Source: a bacterium
Lineage (GTDB): Bacteria; Verrucomicrobiota; Verrucomicrobiae; JAJYAR01
Length of the DNA: 6,012 bases
Assembly: GCA_021779435.1 (NCBI GenBank)
Contig: JAJYAR010000189.1
Span: 1-6,012, forward strand
Reading direction: 5' to 3'
Shown here: positions 1 through 5,281 of the stretch, piece after piece
Layout of the letters: each line of letters opens with the position of its first letter
How positions within the stretch are numbered: the stretch's first letter is position 1
Translations under genes and position numbers: made by a program
Notes under the pieces: model-generated
The model's input: only the letters and a program-made list of their open reading frames with translations
What the model was told of the DNA's origin: nothing
Databases searched by the model: none

Positions 1-160
1 CGGCTGGGCCCAGGTCAACTATCCCTACGGCGCAAATCTCGAGGACACGTTGCGGAAGCTCGAGTACGACCTTTACTACATCCGTCACTTCTCGTTCCGC
101 CTCGATGCAACCATCGTGCTGAAGACCATACACACGATGCTGTTCGGCCGGGGACGCTGA
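1..160 (+). CDS. Polyprenyl glycosylphosphotransferase (bacterial sugar transferase), C-terminal fragment
   Basis: Only the last 52 codons are present (reading frame starts at base 2, TGA at 158-160); the gene begins left of the window. The visible end opens with GWAQVNYPYG, followed by a KLEYDLYYI segment, a S-x3-D hydrophobic stretch and a terminal FGRGR. This is the characteristic C-terminus of the bacterial sugar transferase domain (PF02397; WcaJ/EpsB/PglC-like). Family members are inner-membrane enzymes that move a hexose-1-phosphate from a nucleotide sugar to undecaprenyl phosphate, the first step of exopolysaccharide or O-antigen unit assembly. The YPYG spacing and GRGR ending resemble the EpsB-type, PEP-CTERM/exosortase-associated subgroup, but the fragment is too short to fix the subgroup or sugar. 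The downstream reductase starts 13 bp after the stop on the same strand, so co-transcription is plausible. Family call is firm; substrate unknown. Confidence 0.88.
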   Translation, partial: GWAQVNYPYGANLEDTLRKLEYDLYYIRHFSFRLDATIVLKTIHTMLFGRGR

Positions 161-173
161 GAGATTCATCCGG

Positions 174-1613
174 ATGAAGACGTACGATTTTGTCGCGATT
201 GGCGGCGGTAGCGCAGGCTTCAATGCCGCTCGGATCGCCGTGTCGCTCGGGCTGAAAACAGCCATCGTCGATGGCGCCCGCGAGCTCGGCGGTTTGTGCA
301 TCCTGCGCGGATGCATGCCATCGAAGACGCTCCTCTACAGCGCCGACGTCCTGCATCTGGCGCAAAAGGGCGCGACCTTCGGCCTCCGGATCCCGCGCGC
401 CGCCGCCGACATGAAGGCCGTGCATGCGCGAAAGCGGAAGATCATCTCCGAGTTCGCCGAGTACCGCGTCAAGGCCCTCGAGTCCGGCAGATTCGACCTG
501 ATTCGCGCCAACGCACGCTTCATCGATCCCCACACGGTGGAGCTGACGGATGGCCGGCGCCTTCGCAGCCGTCACTTTCTCGTCGGAACGGGCTCCAAGG
601 TGAGCGTTCCGCCCGTGCCCGGCCTCGCCGACGTGCCGTTCTGGACGAGCGACGACATTCTCGACCTGGATTTCGTGCCGAAGAGCGTGATCGTGCTCGG
701 CGGTGGCATCGTGGCCTGCGAGCTCGCACAGTTTCTCAACCGGATCGGCTCGCGGGTCACGCTCGTCCAGCGCAGCGCGAACATTCTCCGCGATCACTCC
801 TCCGAGGCGTCCGTCGTGGTGCAGCAGGCGTTTGTCGACGAAGGCATCGAACTCTTCGCAGGCACCCAGCTGCGGGCCGTCGCGCATCGCGGGTCCAGGT
901 TCCGCGTCGAGTTCGTCCACGACGGCCGAAACGTGCGGCGCGAGGCGGCGCACCTCTTCAACGCCCTCGGACGCGAGCCCAACACGACGCCGCTCAACCT
1001 TGCAGCAGCCGGTGTAGGCGTCCGTGCCAACGGGCAGATCATCACCAACGAGTGGCAGCAGACGGCCGCCCCGCACATCTACGCGGCGGGTGACTGCTCC
1101 GGGCCGGCGGAGATCGTCCACATCGCGATCCAGCAGGGGGAACTCGCCGCCCGACATTCCGCCGGAGTGAAGGGTCTGAGGCCCGTCGACTACTCCCTCC
1201 TGTTGAACGTCGTATTCACGGATCCGCAGCTGGCGACGATAGGCCGTCTCGAACGCGACCTCGTCGCGGACGGCACACCATTCCTCCGGGCGACCTACCC
1301 TTTCAACGACCACGGCAAATCCATCCTGATGGATGCGAACTACGGCTACGTGAAGGTCCTCGCGACCCCCGGGGACGGCCGGATCATCGGCGCGGAGATC
1401 GTCGGCAAGGACGCCGGCGAGCTGATCCACTGCTTCTCCGGGCCGCTCGCCATGAAGGCCACCGTGTTCGATCTTCTGCGCGCCCCGTGGTACCACCCGA
1501 CGCTTTCCGAGATCGTCACCTATCCGCTCGAGGAGATTGCAGACACTATCGGCGCGGCCCCGGTGAAGACCGAGCCCAGGCGCAGGAAGGGCCACGCAGG
1601 CCGCCGGGCGTGA
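174..1613 (+). CDS. Class I pyridine nucleotide-disulfide oxidoreductase (dihydrolipoamide dehydrogenase / mercuric reductase-like)
   Basis: A cytosolic FAD flavoprotein of 479 residues, the usual length for class I disulfide reductases. Domains in order: FAD dinucleotide fold with GGGSAG at residues 10-15; redox-active disulfide C42/C47 in GGLCILRGCMPSK (CX4C, as in lipoamide dehydrogenase); a GTG segment at 138-140; NAD(P) fold with GGGIVACE at 176-183; second FAD motif IYAAGDC at 302-308; and a dimerisation domain ending in HPTLSE (H441, E446), the His-Glu dyad that activates the disulfide in the partner subunit. All catalytic parts are intact. There is no N-terminal heavy-metal domain and no C-terminal Cys pair, which argues against a true mercuric reductase. 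At the end of the second NAD(P) strand the residue is Q199 (VTLVQR), where NAD-specific members usually carry Glu, so cofactor choice is unclear. No 2-oxoacid dehydrogenase E1/E2 gene is nearby, so lipoamide is not assured as substrate. A basic tail (about 468-479) follows the fold. A weak purine stretch (159-163) overlapping the preceding stop is the only ribosome-site candidate. Confidence 0.9.
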   Translation: MKTYDFVAIGGGSAGFNAARIAVSLGLKTAIVDGARELGGLCILRGCMPSKTLLYSADVLHLAQKGATFGLRIPRAAADMKAVHARKRKIISEFAEYRVKALESGRFDLIRANARFIDPHTVELTDGRRLRSRHFLVGTGSKVSVPPVPGLADVPFWTSDDILDLDFVPKSVIVLGGGIVACELAQFLNRIGSRVTLVQRSANILRDHSSEASVVVQQAFVDEGIELFAGTQLRAVAHRGSRFRVEFVHDGRNVRREAAHLFNALGREPNTTPLNLAAAGVGVRANGQIITNEWQQTAAPHIYAAGDCSGPAEIVHIAIQQGELAARHSAGVKGLRPVDYSLLLNVVFTDPQLATIGRLERDLVADGTPFLRATYPFNDHGKSILMDANYGYVKVLATPGDGRIIGAEIVGKDAGELIHCFSGPLAMKATVFDLLRAPWYHPTLSEIVTYPLEEIADTIGAAPVKTEPRRRKGHAGRRA

Positions 1614-1634
1614 GTCGCGCGTTCGGAGGCGACC
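1614..1634. terminator. Possible weak hairpin between convergent genes
   Basis: This 21-bp gap separates the stop codons of the + strand reductase and the - strand acyltransferase. GTCGC (1614-1618) and GCGAC (1629-1633) form a perfect 5-bp inverted repeat around a 10-base loop. There is no T-run on either side, so it is not a standard intrinsic terminator. The position is suggestive but a 5-bp match in GC-rich DNA is easily chance. Confidence 0.15.
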
Positions 1635-2720
1635 TCAGGTCCGCTCCGATCTCGCAAAAATGCGGCGAGCTCCCGCATCGAGATGCCTCCGGGCCCAGGG
1701 TTGGTAGCGCGTTTCCGCGTACCAGCTGAAAACGACGCCGATCGCACCGTACACGAGGAAGCCGGAGGCCTGCGAAAGCGGGACGGGGAGCCAGCGGGCA
1801 TGCGCTGAAAGCGGCGCGTGCAGCACGAAAAGCCCGTAGGACCACGCCGCGAGGGAGCCGAACGGCGCAAGCAGCCGGAGTGCAAGGTCTCTCAACCGGT
1901 CGCCCGACAACATGACCGCGGCGATGGCCATGCCGGCAAACGTGAAGTGCCGCAGGATCAGCACCGGGTAAGTCCCTGGGCGCGCAACGTCGCCGCAGTA
2001 TCCGACACGCCACCACACACCGGCGGCGACGACGAGTGCGACGGCCGGAAAGACCAGCAGGCCAACCCGGGCCTCGCGCTTCGCCTCGGGCACATCCCCC
2101 GTCGCGAGCGCCCAGCTGCGGCCGACCCACCAGATCGCGAAATAGGCTGCCCAGTACGCCACCCCATTCGGCCGGACGAAGAGCACGACCGCCCAACCCA
2201 GGCACCACAATGCCACCAACGGAGTCCTCAGGCGCGGAGCCACGCGCCAGTGCAGCACCGCGAACCAGATGTAGAACCAGCACTCGTACGAGAGGCTCCA
2301 CAACGGTGCGTTCTCGAAGTACACATCGCTCAGGACCCCCGGCTTGACCGGAGCGAAATCCTGCATCGCCAGCAGGTTCCCGAGGGCCGTTCCCAGCCTC
2401 GGCGGCACCAGGCGCCCCGCCGCAAGCGCCACTGTCGCGTAGCTGACGAACAGAGCCAGCAGGATCAGCGGATACAGACGCAGGAAACGCCGCCAGAGGA
2501 AGCCGCCCGCCGTGAGGTGCGGCGCCGCCATCACGGACCGCTGGATCACGTAGCCCGACAGGAGGAAGAACAGCATCACCGCCTCCTGACCGAAGGCGAA
2601 CGCCAGCCGGACCCCGTGTGCGGCGTCGGGGAAATGGCTGTGGACCAGGTGGCCGGCAGCCACGTACACGGCGGCAAAGCCGCGGATCGCATCCAGTGAC
2701 GCGATACGCCGGTCAGTCAT
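1635..2720 (-). CDS. Acyltransferase family 3 membrane protein (OafA/YrhL type)
   Basis: A 361-residue integral membrane protein of the acyltransferase-3 family (PF01757), which adds acetyl or other acyl groups to extracytoplasmic sugars such as O-antigen, exopolysaccharide or glycolipid. The N-terminus SLDAIRGFAAVYVAAGH has the conserved R13 and H24 of the proposed active site. It is followed by FFLLSGYVIQRS (51-62), the basic RRFLRLYPL (77-85) and PLWSLSYECWFY (139-150, conserved E146), then a series of hydrophobic helices and SYGLFVLHAPL (294-304). About ten membrane segments are apparent and the length is typical for the stand-alone form without an SGNH domain. The start ATG (2720-2718) overlaps the hisA TGA as ATGA. 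No Shine-Dalgarno is visible in CTTCTGGCGATTGTCGCGCG just upstream, so translation is probably coupled to hisA. The substrate cannot be read from the sequence. A polysaccharide role is a guess supported only by the sugar transferase at the left edge, which is on the other strand. Confidence 0.92.
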   Translation of the reverse strand: MTDRRIASLDAIRGFAAVYVAAGHLVHSHFPDAAHGVRLAFAFGQEAVMLFFLLSGYVIQRSVMAAPHLTAGGFLWRRFLRLYPLILLALFVSYATVALAAGRLVPPRLGTALGNLLAMQDFAPVKPGVLSDVYFENAPLWSLSYECWFYIWFAVLHWRVAPRLRTPLVALWCLGWAVVLFVRPNGVAYWAAYFAIWWVGRSWALATGDVPEAKREARVGLLVFPAVALVVAAGVWWRVGYCGDVARPGTYPVLILRHFTFAGMAIAAVMLSGDRLRDLALRLLAPFGSLAAWSYGLFVLHAPLSAHARWLPVPLSQASGFLVYGAIGVVFSWYAETRYQPWARRHLDAGARRIFARSERT

Positions 2721-3445
2721 CGCGCGACAATCGCCAGAAGGTCGGGAAGCTCGACGCGCCTCTCGTAAAGCGCCTTGCCGACAATCACGCCGTCGAGATT
2801 GGCGTGCGACCGGGCGAGTTCGGCAAGCCGCACCACATCCTCACGACGGCTCACGCCGCCGCTCGCAATGACCCGGAAACGGCCGGCGGCGAGCATCGCC
2901 TCCTGCGCGGCGAAGTTCGGGCCCGTGAGCATGCCGTCGGTGCTGATGTCCGTGTGAATCAAGGTGGCGACTCCAAGCGCATCCATCCGCCTCGCCAGTC
3001 CGATAGCCGTCTGCTCCGAGGTATCGACCCAGCCTTTGACCGCGACCCTGCCGTTCTTGGCGTCGATGCCGACGGCGATCTTCTCGCCGAACGCCTGCAC
3101 CAGTTCGCCGACAAACGACTCGCTCTCCGCCGCCCGGGTGCCAATCACCACGCGCGTCACTCCAAAGCCGAGCGCCCGCTCGACTGCCGCCCGCGTCCGC
3201 AGCCCGCCGCCGAGCTGAACCTTCATGCCGAGGGCCGCGATGGCCTGCACGGCCGCGAGATTGTGCGGCTCGCCGGCAAAGGCGCCGTCGAGATCGACGA
3301 CGTGAACCCAGGCGCTGCCGGCTCGCTGGAACTCGCGCGCCACCTCGGCCGGATTCTCGGCATAGACCGTCTCCTGGTCAGCGCGGCCCTGCAGAAGCCG
3401 CACACAGCGGCCTCCTTTGATGTCGATGGCGGGATAAATCGTCAT
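2717..3445 (-). CDS. hisA: Phosphoribosylformimino-5-aminoimidazole carboxamide ribotide isomerase (HisA)
   Basis: HisA is a cytosolic (beta/alpha)8-barrel that converts ProFAR to PRFAR by an Amadori rearrangement, the fourth step of histidine synthesis, passing product to HisHF. The 242-residue protein has the expected length. It opens with MTIYPAIDIKGGRCVRLLQG, containing the catalytic base D8. The catalytic acid is D128 in VGIDAKNGRVAVKGW. GGG at 79-81, TDISTDG at 166-171 and the phosphate-binding SGGVS (195-199) and IVGKALYE (221-228) loops are all present. I chose the ATG at 3445-3443, which begins directly at the first barrel strand; a TTG at 3499 would add 18 unconserved residues and run into the opposite gene. 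Only a GGA about 13 nt upstream resembles a ribosome site. No other his gene is in the window, so hisA is detached from any his operon here. Its stop overlaps the acyltransferase start. A dual HisA/TrpF (PriA) role cannot be excluded from sequence alone. Confidence 0.96.
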   Translation of the reverse strand: MTIYPAIDIKGGRCVRLLQGRADQETVYAENPAEVAREFQRAGSAWVHVVDLDGAFAGEPHNLAAVQAIAALGMKVQLGGGLRTRAAVERALGFGVTRVVIGTRAAESESFVGELVQAFGEKIAVGIDAKNGRVAVKGWVDTSEQTAIGLARRMDALGVATLIHTDISTDGMLTGPNFAAQEAMLAAGRFRVIASGGVSRREDVVRLAELARSHANLDGVIVGKALYERRVELPDLLAIVAR

Positions 3446-3510
3446 GCGTTTTTGGAATTCCGATTTGTCATTTTCGGTTTCACGCTCAGGTGAAAGCAAA
3501 CGTTCATTTT
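3446..3510. promoter_or_regulatory. Divergent hisA / M42 peptidase intergenic control region with inverted repeats
   Basis: This 65-bp gap between two divergent starts is clearly richer in A+T than the flanking genes and must hold any promoters for both directions. It contains a perfect 8-bp palindrome GGAATTCC (3454-3461) and a perfect inverted repeat TTTCAC-GCTCAG-GTGAAA (3478-3495, 6-bp arms, 6-base spacer). TTGTCA (3465-3470) resembles a -35 box, but I find no matching -10 at 16-18 bp, so I do not assign a promoter. AGGTGA (3488-3493) is Shine-Dalgarno-like but lies 17 nt before the peptidase ATG, further than usual. The repeat may be an operator; this is inference. Confidence 0.4.
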
Positions 3511-4581
3511 ATGCCGACATCGTACGCCGTCCCGCCCTTCCTCGCCGATCTTCTCCATGCCCGGTCGCCTTCCGGCGCCGAAGCCGAGGCGCGCGCCGTG
3601 TTTGACCGATATGTGAAGCCGTCGGCCGACACGTACTCAGGCGACGCGCTCGGCAACCGGATCGCCACCCTGAACCCAGACGGTGACCCCGTCCTCATGC
3701 TGGCCGGGCACATGGACGAGCTCGGGCTGCTCGTCACATACATCAACAAGGAGGGCTTCCTCTATTTCGACACGATCGGCGGGCACGATCTGAGTGTCAT
3801 CTCCGGCCGTCGGGTCGTCATCCAGACGGCCAATGGCCCGGTGAAGGGCATCACGGGCAAGCGCGCCATCCACCTGATGGATGAGGAGGACCGCAGGAAG
3901 GTGCCGAAGAAGCACGAGATCTGGATCGATATCGGTGTCCGCTCGAAGGAGGAGGCGCAGCAACGCGTCTCCGTGGGCGACACGGTGACGTACGATCACG
4001 AGCTCGAGTTGATCAACGGCAGCATCGGCACGGCGCGCGCCTTCGACAACAAGGTCGGCGCCTACATCGTCGGTGAGACCCTCATCCGGCTCGCCCGAAA
4101 CAAAAACCGCCCCTCCGCGAAGGTCGTCAGCGTCGCCACGACCCAGGAGGAGATCGGCGTCCGCGGCGCCACCACGTCCGCCTATCTCGTCAATCCTCAC
4201 ATCGCGATCGCCATCGATGTCGGCCACGCGACCGATCACCCGGACTGCGACAACCGCAAGTTCGGCGAGATCAAACTGGGTGGCGGACCGATGCTCTGCC
4301 GCGGCCCAAACATCAACCCGAAGGTTTACGACCGCCTCGTCGCCGCCGCGAAGAAAGCGGGAATTCCCTATCAGCTCGAAGCGGACCCGCGGCCCACCGG
4401 CACCGATGCCCGTGCGATTCAGATGGGCCGTGGAGGCGTCGCCACCGGTCTCGTCAGCATTCCCCTGCGGTACATGCACACCCCGAGCGAGATGGTCGAC
4501 CTCGAGGACGTGGAGCGCTGCATCCAGCTGCTCGTGGAATTCGCGGGTGCGCTGGAGCCGAAGGACTACGCGCTGCTCTGA
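3511..4581 (+). CDS. M42 family metallo-aminopeptidase (TET/FrvX/CelM type)
   Basis: A 356-residue cytosolic peptidase of MEROPS family M42; relatives form dodecameric tetrahedral (TET) complexes that trim peptides from the N-terminus, often those released by energy-dependent proteases. From the ATG at 3511, the two-metal site is complete: H67 and D69 in GHMDELG, bridging D179 in FDNKVG, catalytic base E213 with ligand E214 in TQEEIG, D236 in IDVGHA, and H323 in MHTPSE. The inserted PDZ-like region lies at about 70-165. Length and ligand spacing match characterised members. The alternative start is GTG at 3490, adding 7 residues; I prefer the ATG because it lies close to where homologues usually begin, though neither start has a well-spaced ribosome site. 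The gene is divergent from hisA and convergent with the receiver-like gene. Older databases name many of these endoglucanase M or cellulase; the visible residues are those of a peptidase. Residue specificity (Glu/Asp, Leu or other) cannot be read. Confidence 0.95.
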   Translation: MPTSYAVPPFLADLLHARSPSGAEAEARAVFDRYVKPSADTYSGDALGNRIATLNPDGDPVLMLAGHMDELGLLVTYINKEGFLYFDTIGGHDLSVISGRRVVIQTANGPVKGITGKRAIHLMDEEDRRKVPKKHEIWIDIGVRSKEEAQQRVSVGDTVTYDHELELINGSIGTARAFDNKVGAYIVGETLIRLARNKNRPSAKVVSVATTQEEIGVRGATTSAYLVNPHIAIAIDVGHATDHPDCDNRKFGEIKLGGGPMLCRGPNINPKVYDRLVAAAKKAGIPYQLEADPRPTGTDARAIQMGRGGVATGLVSIPLRYMHTPSEMVDLEDVERCIQLLVEFAGALEPKDYALL

Positions 4582-4620
4582 CCCTGGCGTGGCGCGGGCC
4601 GCGCGCTCCTGCCCGGCGGC
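4582..4620. terminator. GC-rich hairpin between convergent genes, possible bidirectional terminator
   Basis: The 39-bp gap lies between the stop codons of the M42 peptidase (+) and the receiver-like gene (-). GCGCG (4592-4596) and CGCGC (4600-4604) form a 5-bp stem with a 3-base loop. There is no T-run on either strand, so efficient Rho-independent termination is not shown. Almost every base here is G or C, so chance pairing is likely. Confidence 0.2.
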
Positions 4621-5160
4621 CTAACCCCGCCGGCGCGGCTTGCGGCCCGACGAAGGATTTTTCGGCGGAACGTGGGTGGGCTGGACGACCGTCAGGTGTC
4701 CCGGCTTCCCCTCGTTCCGAATCACGGCCTTTGCGGCCATCACCGCCCGTGCCGTCCTGCTCCGGTACGGCAGTCCGCAGGCCACCGTTGCACAGGCGTC
4801 CTCGAACTCACGGATGTCACCGCAACTCGAATCGAAGATGCCGGGAATCGGCAGCGCGCGAAGCGCCAGCATCGCCGTCGAATCGATATCCGGCGTGACG
4901 ACCAGCGCGGGAACACAGTGGGACTGGTGCTCCGCCCAGACGCCGAGCAGCGTGATCGCGTCGAGATCGAATCCGCGCACGGCGACAACAAACAACCCTA
5001 CTCCGCGCTCGGTCAGGATCTCCGCTGCAACCGCCGGGTTTCCCTCCGCGTGAATCGTGGCACCGCGAAAGGTGCGGCCAAGGGACTCGGCCAGCAAGGC
5101 GCGACAGAGTCCGTCCGGCTCAAGAAGAACCACGTCGTTGATTTTGCGGTGAGCAGCCAT
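4621..5160 (-). CDS. Degenerate response-regulator receiver-like protein without output domain
   Basis: This 179-residue protein has no family name I recognise. Residues about 8-135 follow the (beta/alpha)5 plan of a CheY-like receiver: strand DVVLLEPDG (9-17), strand LFVVAV (56-61), strand ALVVTP (85-90), then GIFDSS (107-112) and a final helix ending ACGLPYRS, as in LuxR-class receivers. The phosphorylation site is lost: by alignment with LLxDL the acceptor Asp is A60, one acidic-pocket Asp is P15 (D16 kept), and the switch Lys is S111; T89 remains. No helix-turn-helix follows. Instead there is a Pro/Lys/Arg-rich, probably disordered tail (about 150-179) ending RKPRRRG. The ATG at 5160 directly follows an in-frame TAA (5163-5161), so no longer start exists, and no Shine-Dalgarno is visible. 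It lies 121 bp downstream of clpX on the same strand, so a link to ClpXP is possible but unproven. The receiver fold is inferred from pattern only; another Rossmann-like fold is possible. Confidence 0.6.
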   Translation of the reverse strand: MAAHRKINDVVLLEPDGLCRALLAESLGRTFRGATIHAEGNPAVAAEILTERGVGLFVVAVRGFDLDAITLLGVWAEHQSHCVPALVVTPDIDSTAMLALRALPIPGIFDSSCGDIREFEDACATVACGLPYRSRTARAVMAAKAVIRNEGKPGHLTVVQPTHVPPKNPSSGRKPRRRG

Positions 5161-5165
5161 TTACC

Positions 5166-5187
5166 GGGGGCAGCAGGCAGCACCCCC
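5166..5187. repeat. Tandem GGCAGCA duplication inside a GGGGG/CCCCC inverted repeat
   Basis: GGCAGCA occurs twice in direct tandem at 5169-5182. The pair sits within a perfect inverted repeat, GGGGG (5166-5170) and CCCCC (5183-5187). On the - strand this is just upstream of the receiver-like gene's ATG, where its ribosome-binding site should be, so in the mRNA it could form a stem that hinders initiation. Slippage-type duplication is the simplest origin. Confidence 0.5.
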
Positions 5188-5215
5188 GCCGGGCAACTGT
5201 AGCGCAAAGAAGAAG

Positions 5216-5259
5216 CTGTCCGAAGTACGCTAATTACCGGATTTCCGGTAGTCGGACGG
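5216..5259. repeat. Nested inverted repeats in the clpX 3' intergenic region
   Basis: The inner arms TACCGG (5235-5240) and CCGGTA (5245-5250) are a perfect 6-bp inverted repeat around ATTT. The outer arms GTCCGA (5218-5223) and TCGGAC (5252-5257) are a second perfect 6-bp pair enclosing the first, and C5216/G5259 can extend it past a T/G mismatch (G-U in a + strand RNA). The left side has an 11-base internal bulge and the right side 1 base. Together they could fold as a bulged two-tier stem. There is no T-run, so this is not a standard terminator; it could be an mRNA 3' structure, an operator, or a repeat element. Confidence 0.5.
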
Positions 5260-5264
5260 GCCCT

Positions 5265-5279
5265 CGGGCCAACAGCCCG
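5265..5279 (-). terminator. Possible hairpin just after the clpX stop codon
   Basis: CGGGC (5265-5269) and GCCCG (5275-5279) form a perfect 5-bp GC stem with a 5-base loop. On the - strand it begins 2 bases after the clpX TGA. No U-tract follows; the nested repeat at 5216-5259 comes next. It may act with that repeat as a 3' end structure for the clpX message, but termination is not demonstrated. Confidence 0.25.
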
Positions 5280-5281
5280 GC

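Noticed and set aside
15..1595. A 526-codon open frame antisense to the disulfide reductase
   Set aside because: It is antisense to a gene with intact catalytic motifs, its translation is low-complexity Arg/Asp/Gly/Val-rich with no recognisable motif, and long antisense frames are expected in DNA this GC-rich.
174..1613. Calling the reductase a mercuric reductase
   Set aside because: It lacks the N-terminal metal-binding domain and the C-terminal Cys pair, and there are no other mer genes.
1818..2699. A 293-codon open frame on + opposite the acyltransferase
   Set aside because: The translation is rich in Arg, Gln, Pro and His with no domain pattern, and it mirrors the hydrophobic codons of the real membrane protein.
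2618..3493. A 291-codon open frame on + opposite hisA
   Set aside because: It is antisense to an unmistakable HisA and has no recognisable motif of its own.
3446..3499. N-terminal extension of HisA from a TTG at 3499
   Set aside because: The added 18 residues are polar and not part of the HisA fold, the TTG has no ribosome site, and the extension would overlap the divergent peptidase start.
3637..4479. A 280-codon open frame on - opposite the M42 peptidase
   Set aside because: The translation is Asp/Val/Ala-rich without motifs, and the + strand frame carries every metal ligand of the peptidase.
4582..5160. A frameshifted LuxR-type regulator whose helix-turn-helix lies past the stop
   Set aside because: Only 39 bp separate its stop from the peptidase gene, and I see no helix-turn-helix pattern in the other frames of its 3' region.
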